DNA from: Pararhizobium capsulatum DSM 1112
GTDB taxonomy: Bacteria; Pseudomonadota; Alphaproteobacteria; Rhizobiales; Rhizobiaceae
Direction: 5' to 3'
Assembly (NCBI RefSeq): GCF_030814475.1
Contig: NZ_JAUSVF010000002.1
Span: forward strand, 496,001 to 560,000
DNA: 64,000 nt
Positions within the stretch are counted from its first letter, which is position 1, and every line of letters starts with the position of its first letter. Under the pieces are notes generated by a model, which was given only the letters and a program-made list of their open reading frames with translations, had not been told where the DNA came from and searched no databases. The translations under genes were made by a program, and so were the position numbers. Positions 45,767-53,910 of this stretch are shown one piece after another.

Positions 45767-47318
45767 GCGCGGCGACATCATCATCGGCATCGATGCCGGC
45801 ACGTCCGTTATCAAGGCCGTCGCCTTCGAGCTTTCCGGGCGCCAGATCGCATCGGCATCCGTCCGCAATCGTTATGTCACCGGCGAAGACGGTTCGGCCA
45901 CGCAGTCGCTTGAGCAGACATGGAGAGATTGCGCCAGCGCACTGCGCGGCCTTGGTGAAAAGGTTGAAAATCTTGCCGGCCGCACCGCTGCGTTGGCCGT
46001 GACCGGTCAAGGCGACGGGACCTGGCTTGTCGGTTCCGGCGATGCGCCGGTTGGTGATGCCTGGCTGTGGCTCGATGCCCGCGCCGCCCCAACGGTCACC
46101 CGCCTTGCCGAGACCTCGCAGAACCGCGCGCGTTTTGAGGCGACCGGTACGGGGCTCAATACCTGCCAGCAAGGCGTCCAACTTGCCCATATGAACCGCT
46201 TTCGTCCCGAGCTTCTGGACCGGGCGGAAACAGCACTTCACTGCAAGGACTGGCTTTATCTCAACCTGACAGGCGTGCGTGCCACCGATCCTTCCGAGGC
46301 AAGCTTCACCTTCGGCAATTTCCGAGATCGCCAGTATGACGATGTGGTTATTGAAGCGCTGGGGCTTAGAAGCCGCCGCTCGCTCCTGCCTGAGATTATC
46401 GACGGCACCGAGATGACCCACCCGCTGTCGGACACAGCTGCAGCAGCAACTGGCCTTCTGGCGGGAACGCCTGTCTCTCTCGGCTACGTCGACATGGTAA
46501 TGACCGCACTTGGGGCCGGCGTGCGCAGCAGTGGCGAGAATTCCGCCTGTTCGACGATCGGTTCGACCGGCGTGCATATGCGCGCCAAGGCAGTACCGGA
46601 CGTGCAGTTGAATGCCGAAGGCACCGGTTATGTCATCGCCCTGCCCATCCCCGGCATCGTTACCCAGGTCCAGACGAATATGGGGTCCACCATCAACATC
46701 GACTGGCTGCTTGGCATCGCCGGCGAGTTGATGGCGGAAGCCGGTAAAGAGGTCGCTCATTCCGAGCTCGTGGCCCGTGTCGATGACTGGTTTGCAAGGA
46801 GCCGTCCGAGCCCCCTGCTCTATCATCCCTACATCTCAGAGGCCGGAGAGCGCGGCCCCTTCGTCAACGCCTATGCGCGTGCCGGCTTTACCGGTCTTTC
46901 CACCCGTCATGGCTTTCCGGATCTCGTGCGCGCTGTCGTCGAAGGTCTCGGCATGGCGACGCGGGATTGTTATGCCGCGATGGGCGACATGCCGCGTGAA
47001 CTGCGGATCACCGGCGGTGCTGCACGCTCTTCTGCACTTCGCGGCACGCTGTCTGCCGCCGTTAATGCGCCGCTCCGCGTGTCGAAACGCGAGGAGACCG
47101 GCGCTGCGGGCGTGGCAATGATGGCGGCCGTCGCGATCGGCGCCTACCGGACGATGGATGATTGCATTGCCGATTGGGTGACGCCGCTGCTCGGCGACCT
47201 CGAAAAACCGGATGCCGATCAGGCAGCCCGCTACGACACATTGTTCTCGGCCTATGTGCAGGTTCGCCAGGCGGTCGCTCCCGCCTGGAACGTGCTCGCA
47301 GGCGTCAGCCCCCGGTAA
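45759..47318 (+). CDS. eryA: Erythritol kinase EryA
   Basis: A protein of 519 residues from ATG 45759 (MAERGDIIIGIDAGTSVIKAVAFE). It is an FGGY kinase with the phosphate loop GIDAGTSVIK, VTGQGDGTWLVGS, CKDWLYLNLTGVRATDPSEAS and a C-terminal ITGGAARSSALRGTLSAA. EryA phosphorylates erythritol to L-erythritol 4-phosphate. The identification rests on the following eryB, eryC, eryD order and on resemblance to Brucella and Rhizobium EryA. First enzyme gene of the operon; coupled to a possible leader frame. Confidence 0.9.
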   Translation: MAERGDIIIGIDAGTSVIKAVAFELSGRQIASASVRNRYVTGEDGSATQSLEQTWRDCASALRGLGEKVENLAGRTAALAVTGQGDGTWLVGSGDAPVGDAWLWLDARAAPTVTRLAETSQNRARFEATGTGLNTCQQGVQLAHMNRFRPELLDRAETALHCKDWLYLNLTGVRATDPSEASFTFGNFRDRQYDDVVIEALGLRSRRSLLPEIIDGTEMTHPLSDTAAAATGLLAGTPVSLGYVDMVMTALGAGVRSSGENSACSTIGSTGVHMRAKAVPDVQLNAEGTGYVIALPIPGIVTQVQTNMGSTINIDWLLGIAGELMAEAGKEVAHSELVARVDDWFARSRPSPLLYHPYISEAGERGPFVNAYARAGFTGLSTRHGFPDLVRAVVEGLGMATRDCYAAMGDMPRELRITGGAARSSALRGTLSAAVNAPLRVSKREETGAAGVAMMAAVAIGAYRTMDDCIADWVTPLLGDLEKPDADQAARYDTLFSAYVQVRQAVAPAWNVLAGVSPR

Positions 47319-47367
47319 GTGCGGGGCCTACCGATTGATGCGCGATCCGCATCCCAAGGAGTGTGAC

Positions 47368-48879
47368 ATGACTGAAACCGAAAACTTCGATCTGTTCGTC
47401 ATCGGCGGTGGCATCAATGGGGCCGGTATTGCTCGCGATGCGGCAGGTCGCGGCCTGAGCGTCGTGCTGTGCGAAAAGGACGATCTGGCACAGGGTACGT
47501 CGTCGCGCTCCGGCAAGCTGGTGCATGGCGGCCTGCGCTACCTCGAATATTACGAATTCCGACTGGTGCGCGAGGCACTGATCGAGCGCGAAGTGCTGCT
47601 GAATGCCGCGCCGCACATCATATGGCCGATGCGCTTCGTGCTGCCGCATAGCCCTGAGGATCGTCCGGCATGGCTCGTGCGTCTCGGTCTCTTCCTCTAC
47701 GACCATCTCGGGGGGCGCAAGAAACTGCCCGGTACGCGCACGCTGAACCTGCTGCGCGATCCCGAGGGCACGCCGATTCTCGATCAATACAAGCGCGGCT
47801 TCGAATATTCCGATTGCTGGGTCGATGACGCTCGTCTTGTGACGCTGAATGCCGTGAGCGCCGCGGAAAAGGGGGCCGTGGTATTGACCCGGTCGCCCGC
47901 CGTTTCCGCCCGTCGCGAGAATGGCGGCTGGATCGTCACAACGCGCAACAGCGTCAGCGGTGAAGTCAGGACCTTCCGCGCCAAGTGCCTCGTCAACTGT
48001 GCCGGGCCATGGGTCACCGACATCATTAACCGCGTTGCCGGCTCGAACTCCAGCCGCAATGTGCGGCTCGTCAAGGGTAGCCACATCATCGTGCCTAAAT
48101 TCTGGGCCGGCTCGAATGCCTATCTCGTCCAAAACACCGACAAGCGCGTCATCTTCATCAACCCCTACGAGGGCGACAAGGCGCTGATCGGCACCACCGA
48201 CATCGCCTATGAAGGCAAGGCCGAGGAGGTTTCGGCGGACGAGAGCGAGATCGATTACCTGCTGAAGGCGGTCAACCGCTACTTCAAGGAAAAGCTGCGC
48301 CGTTCCGATGTGATCACCAGCTTCTCCGGCGTGCGCCCGCTGTTTGACGACGGCAAGGGCAATCCCTCCGCCGTCACCCGCGACTATGTCTTCGATCTCG
48401 ACGAGACCGGCGGCGCACCGCTGCTCAACGTCTTCGGCGGCAAGATCACCACCTTCCGCGAGCTTGCTGAACGCGGCATGCAACGGCTGAAGCATGTCTT
48501 CCCGAGCATGGGCGGCGACTGGACGGAAAAGGCGCCGCTCCCCGGTGGCGAAATTCAGAATGCCGACTACGAAACCTTCGCCAACAGTTTGCGCGATACC
48601 TATCCGTGGATGCCGCGCAAGCTGGTGCATCACTACGGCCGGCTCTATGGCGCTCGCACGAAGGACGTCGTTGCAGGCGCAACGAGCCTCGAAGGTCTCG
48701 GCCGCCATTTCGGCGGGCAGTTCTATGAGGCGGAAGCGCGTTATCTCGTCGCAACCGAATGGGCGCAGACATCAGACGATATCCTCTATCGCCGGACCAA
48801 GCATTACCTGCACCTGACGGAAGCCGAGCGCGCCGCCTTTGCCGACTGGTTTGCCTCCAACCGTCTTGCTGCTGCCTGA
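47368..48879 (+). CDS. eryB: Erythritol-phosphate dehydrogenase EryB
   Basis: A protein of 503 residues from ATG 47368 with AAGGAG upstream. GlpD-family FAD enzyme: DLFVIGGGINGAGIARDAAGRGLSVVLCEKDDLA, SSRSGKLVHGGLRYLE, CAGPWVTDII, and NVFGGKITTFRELAE. EryB oxidises L-erythritol 4-phosphate to L-3-tetrulose 4-phosphate. It is a diverged paralog of the dehydrogenase at 36388. It starts 50 bp after eryA. Confidence 0.92.
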   Translation: MTETENFDLFVIGGGINGAGIARDAAGRGLSVVLCEKDDLAQGTSSRSGKLVHGGLRYLEYYEFRLVREALIEREVLLNAAPHIIWPMRFVLPHSPEDRPAWLVRLGLFLYDHLGGRKKLPGTRTLNLLRDPEGTPILDQYKRGFEYSDCWVDDARLVTLNAVSAAEKGAVVLTRSPAVSARRENGGWIVTTRNSVSGEVRTFRAKCLVNCAGPWVTDIINRVAGSNSSRNVRLVKGSHIIVPKFWAGSNAYLVQNTDKRVIFINPYEGDKALIGTTDIAYEGKAEEVSADESEIDYLLKAVNRYFKEKLRRSDVITSFSGVRPLFDDGKGNPSAVTRDYVFDLDETGGAPLLNVFGGKITTFRELAERGMQRLKHVFPSMGGDWTEKAPLPGGEIQNADYETFANSLRDTYPWMPRKLVHHYGRLYGARTKDVVAGATSLEGLGRHFGGQFYEAEARYLVATEWAQTSDDILYRRTKHYLHLTEAERAAFADWFASNRLAAA

Positions 48880-48888
48880 GGATTTCCC

Positions 48889-49821
48889 ATGCCGCTGACA
48901 CTTTCGCTCAATACCAACCCGCTGGTGAACCGCTTCGCCGATCCGGACGACCTGATCGAGACTGTGGCGCGTGACCTTAAAATCCGCGACCTGCAGCTCA
49001 CCCACGAGTTCATCAATCCGAGTTGGCAGGCGTCGACCATCCGCCGCCTAACGCGGCAGATGAACGCGGCTCTTGCCCGAACCGGCGTTCGCGTCACCTC
49101 CGGCATGACCGGCCCCTATGGCCGCCTCAATCATTTCGGCCACCCCGATGCCGATGTCCGGCGCTACTATGTCGACTGGTTCAAGACCTTTGCCGATATC
49201 ACGGCCGATCTCGGCGGCACCTCGGTCGGCACCCAGTTTGCCATCTTCACCTATAAGGATTTCGACGATCCGGTTCGACGCGAGGAGTTGATTCAGATCG
49301 CCATCGACTGTTGGGCCGAGGTGGCTGAACACGCCCGGGCGGCCGGCCTTTCCTACATCTTCTGGGAACCGATGAGCATCGGCCGTGAATTCGGCGAGAC
49401 CATCGCTGAATGCATCAAGCTGCAGGACCGGTTGACCGCGGCCAACATGGCGATCCCCATGTGGATGATGGCCGATATCGACCACGGCGACGTTACGTCC
49501 TCGAACCCGGATGATTTCGAGCCCTATGCCTGGGCGCGGGCCGTGCCCAAGGTCTCGCCAATCATTCACATCAAGCAGAGCCTGATGGACAAGGGCGGCC
49601 ACCGGCCGTTCACGGCCGAGTTCAACGCCAAGGGTCGTATCCATCCGGAGCCGCTGCTGAAGGCCTTTGCCGAGGGTGGTGCCGTTGATAACGAAATCTG
49701 CCTCGAACTGTCCTTTAAGGAGCGCGAGCCGAACGACCGGCAGGTGATTTCGCAGATCGCCGAAAGCGTCGCCTTCTGGGCCGACCATATCGATACGGGT
49801 GCTGCCGACCTTAAAATCTGA
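48889..49821 (+). CDS. eryC: Tetrulose-4-phosphate racemase EryC
   Basis: A protein of 310 residues from ATG 48889 (MPLTLSLNTNPLVNRFADPDDLIETV). It has the AP-endonuclease-2/xylose-isomerase-like TIM barrel: DLQLTHEFINPSW, GMTGPYGRLNHFGHPD, YIFWEPMSIGREFGETI, MADIDHGDV and HIKQS. In Brucella, EryC converts L-3-tetrulose 4-phosphate to its D form; older databases call it a dehydrogenase. It is 10 bp after eryB. Confidence 0.9.
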   Translation: MPLTLSLNTNPLVNRFADPDDLIETVARDLKIRDLQLTHEFINPSWQASTIRRLTRQMNAALARTGVRVTSGMTGPYGRLNHFGHPDADVRRYYVDWFKTFADITADLGGTSVGTQFAIFTYKDFDDPVRREELIQIAIDCWAEVAEHARAAGLSYIFWEPMSIGREFGETIAECIKLQDRLTAANMAIPMWMMADIDHGDVTSSNPDDFEPYAWARAVPKVSPIIHIKQSLMDKGGHRPFTAEFNAKGRIHPEPLLKAFAEGGAVDNEICLELSFKEREPNDRQVISQIAESVAFWADHIDTGAADLKI

Positions 49822-49975
49822 GTTCGACTAACCTCCTGCCAGATTCAACTGGACGCCCGACCTTGGAAACGCTTCAAACCAGATTGCTTTCGCAGTCGCG
49901 CGTCAGAATGCACTCGGAGCTAACAGGGGACATCCGGTGGCTTAGGAGCCACCTTGAATATTGAAGGACATGGGA

Positions 49976-50917
49976 ATGACCGACGCAGAAGAGTCGCTAG
50001 CCGTGCGTGCCGCATGGCTGCACTACGTCGCGGGCCTCACGCAATCGGCCGTGGCCAAGCAGCTCGGCATTCCGTCGTTGAAAGCCCATCGTCTCATCGC
50101 CCGTGCCGTTGCCGATGGCATCGTCAAGGTGACGATCGATGGCGACACTGTGGAATGCGTCGATCTGGAAGCCCGACTGACGGAACGCTACGGCCTGCAT
50201 TATTGCGAGGTCGCTCCTGATCTCGGTGAGGAAGGGCTGGCGCTCCGCGCACTCGGCCACGCCGGCGCCAGTTTCCTGCAGCGTGAAATCGAGCGCGGCG
50301 ACAACAAAGTTATCGGTCTCGGCCATGGACGCACGCTGCAAGCTGCCGTCCAGCATATGCCGCGCGTTGCCGCAAAGAACCTCAGGTTCGTATCGCTGCT
50401 CGGCGGACTTACCCGCAACTACATTGCCAATCCCTATGACGTGATGCACCGGATTGCAGAGAAGACCTCGATGCCGGCTTACGTCATGCCCGTGCCGTTC
50501 TTCGCCAACACCAGCGATGACCGCGAAGTCTTCCTTGCCCAGCGCGGCGTCAAGGAGGTCTTCGACATGGCCAACAATGCTGACCTCAAGCTTGTGGGCC
50601 TCGGAACGGTCGATCAGGAAGCCCAGCTGGTGTTTTCCGGCATGATCGAATCGAAAGAGATCAAGCAGATCGCGGCGGCCGGCGCCGTCGGCGAAATTCT
50701 CGGCCATTTCTTCGATGCCAGCGGCAACATGCTCGACACCGTTCTGACGACCCGCACGCTTGCGGCGTCGTTCCCGCAATCGAAAAAGGAACGCGTGGTT
50801 GCCCTTGCCGGCGGCACCTCGAAGGTCGAGGCAATTCGCTCCGTCCTGCGCAGCGGCAAGCTGCATGGACTGATCACCGATGAAAAGACAGCCACGCAGT
50901 TGCTGGCAGAAAAATAA
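49976..50917 (+). CDS. eryD: EryD, SorC-family transcriptional regulator
   Basis: A protein of 313 residues started at ATG 49976, which has GAAGGA about 7 bases upstream; ATG 49970 and TTG 49961 are in frame but badly spaced. The N-terminal HTH is WLHYVAGLTQSAVAKQLGIPSLKAHRLIARA. The effector domain has VIGLGHGRTLQAAVQHMP, FVSLLGGLTRN, VMPVPFFA and LVGLGTV; the end is GLITDEKTATQLL. EryD represses ery genes until erythritol is present. It lies after eryC with a 154-bp gap. Confidence 0.9.
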   Translation: MTDAEESLAVRAAWLHYVAGLTQSAVAKQLGIPSLKAHRLIARAVADGIVKVTIDGDTVECVDLEARLTERYGLHYCEVAPDLGEEGLALRALGHAGASFLQREIERGDNKVIGLGHGRTLQAAVQHMPRVAAKNLRFVSLLGGLTRNYIANPYDVMHRIAEKTSMPAYVMPVPFFANTSDDREVFLAQRGVKEVFDMANNADLKLVGLGTVDQEAQLVFSGMIESKEIKQIAAAGAVGEILGHFFDASGNMLDTVLTTRTLAASFPQSKKERVVALAGGTSKVEAIRSVLRSGKLHGLITDEKTATQLLAEK

Positions 50918-50928
50918 CATCGCACATT

Positions 50929-50963
50929 GATAATCACAAACTTTCTGTTATTTTGTGATTATC
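50929..50963. promoter_or_regulatory. Perfect 12-bp inverted repeat before eryR
   Basis: GATAATCACAAA and TTTGTGATTATC with an 11-base spacer, 29 bp before the eryR GTG and 12 bp after the eryD stop. It lacks a T run, so it looks like an operator, probably for EryR. Confidence 0.65.
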
Positions 50964-50991
50964 CGCTGATGCGGACCGGGAGGGCTACGAC

Positions 50992-51768
50992 GTGAGAAAG
51001 GACGAGCGACGACAGGAGATCATCAATCTTCTGGTGGAAGACAAGACGGTCGATCTTGACGCGCTTGCAGATCGGTTTTTCGTCTCGAAGATGACAATCC
51101 ACCGCGATCTCGACGATCTCGAACGCGAAGGTGTACTGCGCAAGGTACGCGGCGGCGCAACGATCGATGCCGGCACGCAGTTCGAAAGTGATTTCCGGTT
51201 TCGTGAACATCAGGAAAGCGACGCCAAGGCGCTGATGGCGCGGGCCGCGCTGCATCTGGTGGAGCCGGGCATGACCGTCATGGTCAATGATGGCTCGATG
51301 GCCGCTGTTCTCGGCGAAATGCTGATCGAGAAGCGCCCGCTGACGCTGATCACCAACAACGCCGCGATCATGGAGCGGATGAAAAGCGAGAGCGGCATCA
51401 GCCTGATCGCGCTGGGCGGCATCTATTCCGCCAAGTTCAACGCCTATCTCGGCGTGTTGACGGAGGAAGCCCTGTCGCGGCTGCGCGCAGACATCGCCTT
51501 TCTTTCCACACCCGCAGTCTCCGATCGCAAGGCCTATCACATGGACGACAATGTGATCCGCGCCAAGCGCGCGATGATGGCGTCAGCCACGAAGACCTGT
51601 TTGCTCGTCAACCATCAGCGCATCGGCCGCATGGCCCTGCATGTGATGGCGGACCTTGAAGATTTCGACGTCGTCATTACCGATCGCGCTCCCGAGGCAT
51701 CCGTGGTCGAGGATTTCGAACGCGCCGGCATACCCCTGACAATCGCTTTGCATGAGGAACAGACATGA
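50992..51768 (+). CDS. eryR: EryR, DeoR-family regulator
   Basis: A protein of 258 residues from GTG 50992 with GGGAGGG upstream. HTH: RKDERRQEIINLLVEDKTVDLDALADRFFVSKMTIHRDLDDLEREGVLRKVRGGA, the DeoR pattern. Sensor domain: VNDGSMAAVLGEML, ITNNAAIMERM, IALGGIY and VNHQRIGRMALHVMA. It lies between eryD and tpiB and overlaps tpiB by 4 bp (ATGA), so its level is tied to tpiB-rpiB. Probably controls these genes and itself through the dyad at 50929. Confidence 0.9.
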   Translation: MRKDERRQEIINLLVEDKTVDLDALADRFFVSKMTIHRDLDDLEREGVLRKVRGGATIDAGTQFESDFRFREHQESDAKALMARAALHLVEPGMTVMVNDGSMAAVLGEMLIEKRPLTLITNNAAIMERMKSESGISLIALGGIYSAKFNAYLGVLTEEALSRLRADIAFLSTPAVSDRKAYHMDDNVIRAKRAMMASATKTCLLVNHQRIGRMALHVMADLEDFDVVITDRAPEASVVEDFERAGIPLTIALHEEQT

Positions 51769-52535
51769 CCGCTTCGCCGCAATTCTGGGTCGGAACAAGC
51801 TGGAAAATGAACAAGACGCTCGCCGAAGCGCGCGTCTTCGCGGAAGGTCTCGGCAAGGCCGACAGCGGCCGCGATCCGCGCATCCAGCGTTTCGTCATTC
51901 CGCCTTTTACCGCCGTGCGCGAGGTCAAGGCGATGCTTGCCGATACGTCGGTCAAGGTCGGCGCGCAGAACATGCATTGGGACGACCGCGGCGCCTGGAC
52001 GGGCGAGATTTCGCCGGTGATGTTGAAGGATTGCAATCTCGATATCGTCGAACTCGGCCATTCCGAGCGCCGCGAGCATTTCGCAGAGACGGATGAGACT
52101 GTCGGCCTGAAGACCGCCGCCGCCGTGCGCCATGGTCTCATTCCGCTCATCTGCATCGGTGAGACGCTGGAGGTTCGCAACAGCGGCCGCGCGACCGAGA
52201 TCCTGAAAATCCAGGTCGAGGGCGCACTGGCGAAACTCGAGGGCGACCAGAAGAATGCTGAAATCCTGCTCGCCTACGAGCCCGTCTGGGCGATCGGCGA
52301 AAAGGGCATCCCGGCAACGGCAGACTACGCCAGCGACCGCCACGAAGAGATCATCGCGGTGGCGAAGGCTGTGCTTGGCCGCAAAATTCCGTGCCTCTAC
52401 GGCGGCTCGGTCAATCCGGGCAATTGCGAGGAACTGATTTCGAGCGCGCATATCGATGGATTGTTCATCGGCCGCTCGGCCTGGGATGTCGAAGGCTATC
52501 TCGACATTCTCAACAAATGCAGCGCAAAAATCTAA
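51765..52535 (+). CDS. tpiB: Tetrulose-phosphate isomerase TpiB (EryH)
   Basis: A triose-phosphate-isomerase-family protein of 256 residues from ATG 51765. The Asn/Lys start motif SWKMNKT, catalytic His in [11 protein letters not shown] (about 98), catalytic Glu in [10 protein letters not shown] (about 172) and [14 protein letters not shown] are all intact. In Brucella the equivalent EryH turns D-3-tetrulose 4-phosphate into D-erythrulose 4-phosphate. It overlaps eryR and is followed by rpiB. Confidence 0.92.
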   Translation: MTASPQFWVGTSWKMNKTLAEARVFAEGLGKADSGRDPRIQRFVIPPFTAVREVKAMLADTSVKVGAQNMHWDDRGAWTGEISPVMLKDCNLDIVELGHSERREHFAETDETVGLKTAAAVRHGLIPLICIGETLEVRNSGRATEILKIQVEGALAKLEGDQKNAEILLAYEPVWAIGEKGIPATADYASDRHEEIIAVAKAVLGRKIPCLYGGSVNPGNCEELISSAHIDGLFIGRSAWDVEGYLDILNKCSAKI

Positions 52536-52545
52536 GGAGACACCC

Positions 52546-53001
52546 ATGAAACTTGCCATCGCAGGAGACAGCGCAGGCGAAGGCCTCGCAAAAATTCTCG
52601 CAGACCACCTGAAGGATCGTTACGACGTATCCGAAGTCTCGCGCACCGATGCCGGAGCGGAGGCCTTCTATGCCAACCTGTCGGACCGCGTCGCTTCCGG
52701 CGTGATTGACGGCACCTATGACAAGGCGATCCTCGTCTGCGGCACCGGTATCGGTGTCTGCATCTCGGCCAACAAGGTGCCGGGCATCCGTGCGGCACTG
52801 ACGCACGACACTTATTCGGCGGAACGTGCCGCCCTTTCCAACAACGCCCAGATCATCACCATGGGCGCCCGCGTCATCGGCTCGGAACTTGCAAAGGCAA
52901 TCGCCGATTCCTTCCTTGCGCAGACCTTCGATGAAGGCGGCCGCTCCGCGGGCAACGTTCAGGCCATCAACGCGGTGGACGCAAAGTATAATCTCCGCTG
53001 A
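52546..53001 (+). CDS. rpiB: Erythrulose-4-phosphate isomerase RpiB (EryI)
   Basis: A protein of 151 residues from ATG 52546 with AAGGAG upstream. It has the RpiB/LacA-type fold: [81 protein letters not shown]. The Cys in [13 protein letters not shown] is the usual active-site residue. EryI gives D-erythrose 4-phosphate, which enters the pentose phosphate pathway. Last gene of the operon, ended by the terminator at 53041. Confidence 0.92.
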   Translation: MKLAIAGDSAGEGLAKILADHLKDRYDVSEVSRTDAGAEAFYANLSDRVASGVIDGTYDKAILVCGTGIGVCISANKVPGIRAALTHDTYSAERAALSNNAQIITMGARVIGSELAKAIADSFLAQTFDEGGRSAGNVQAINAVDAKYNLR

Positions 53002-53040
53002 GGAGATTAAAGCTGTCTTCCTATCCTCCAGGAAGGCGGT

Positions 53041-53069
53041 TGGCTGGCCGGCGACGGCCAGCCATTTTT
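53041..53069 (+). terminator. Rho-independent terminator of the ery operon
   Basis: Perfect 10-bp stem TGGCTGGCCG / CGGCCAGCCA, 4-base loop GCGA, followed by TTTTT at 53065-53069. It lies 40 bp after rpiB. Confidence 0.92.
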
Positions 53070-53143
53070 CTACCCGGGCAGAATCCGCCGCGAAGGCCGA
53101 GATTACCATTTCCATCTCATTTATCGCCTAAGCTTTGCAAAAG

Positions 53144-53160
53144 TTTTAGTCACGCTAAAA
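53144..53160. promoter_or_regulatory. Candidate operator of the XRE-cupin operon
   Basis: TTTTAG-TCACG-CTAAAA is a 6-bp inverted repeat; a second CTAAAAA follows near 53204. TTGACA (53166-53171) lies between them. The layout suggests autorepression by the XRE-cupin protein. Confidence 0.45.
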
Positions 53161-53223
53161 ATCTGTTGACATTCTTGCTGGGTATCGCAAGATTGAAGTA
53201 ATACTAAAAACAGGTGGAACATC

Positions 53224-53910
53224 GTGGCTGACGAAATTGCTCTTCCGAGAGAACGCGATACTGCGCTTGGCGACCGGTTGCGGGATCGCCGAAAGGCGCT
53301 GAAGCTAACCCTGCAGGAGGTCGCCGACCAAGCCGGATTTTCTGTCGGCTTCATCTCCCAGATTGAACGCGGCATTACCGTTCCCTCCCTCGTGTCGCTG
53401 GTTTCCGTCTGTCGCGTGCTGAAGATCGATGTTGGCTCCATGTTCCAGCAGCCAAAGTCCGAAGCGCCTGTCACACGCAGCGTCGGCCGCACAGTGTATG
53501 GTCTTGGCACAATGACTGGCCGCGATGTTACCTATGAGCGCCTCTCGGCCGCCTTCCCCGGCAACGTCCTTCGCTCCACGCTCATTCACGAGCCGCCCGG
53601 CTACTGGAGTGAACCGATGTCGCATGAGGGCGAGGAAATCTTCTACATCGTCGAAGGTGCGCTGACGCTGGAACTCGACGGTGAGCGCATGATCCTCGAG
53701 ACCGGGGATACCGCCCATTTCCCGTCGACGCGCACCCACGCGACCTGGAACCATACGAATGCGACCACCACGGTCTTCCACACCTGCACCATGGACGTCT
53801 TTGGTGACGGCGTGCCGTCTGGCGATCCCGACAACAGCCTGGTCGTCACCCGCGCGGCCGACCGGCGTCCATCAGAAAAACCGAAACTGAATAAGGGGAA
53901 TACCAAATGA
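53224..53910 (+). CDS. XRE-cupin regulator (PuuR-like)
   Basis: A protein of 228 residues from GTG 53224 with CAGGTGG upstream. The N-terminal HTH is LGDRLRDRRKALKLTLQEVADQAGFSVGFISQIERGITVPSLVSL. A C-terminal cupin (HEGEEIFYIVEGALTLELDGERMILETGDTAHFPSTRTHATWNHT) probably senses a small metabolite. It starts the operon and overlaps the binding protein gene by 4 bp. Likely a local repressor of peptide or cyclic-amide uptake. Confidence 0.85.
   Translation: MADEIALPRERDTALGDRLRDRRKALKLTLQEVADQAGFSVGFISQIERGITVPSLVSLVSVCRVLKIDVGSMFQQPKSEAPVTRSVGRTVYGLGTMTGRDVTYERLSAAFPGNVLRSTLIHEPPGYWSEPMSHEGEEIFYIVEGALTLELDGERMILETGDTAHFPSTRTHATWNHTNATTTVFHTCTMDVFGDGVPSGDPDNSLVVTRAADRRPSEKPKLNKGNTK

Noticed and set aside
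45369..46826. Long minus-strand open frame (485 codons) opposite eryA
   Set aside because: It mirrors the GC-rich third positions of eryA, has no family features and no ribosome site; eryA is clearly real.
47305..48708. 467-codon minus-strand frame opposite eryB
   Set aside because: Shadow of the GlpD-family gene; no start signal or known motifs.
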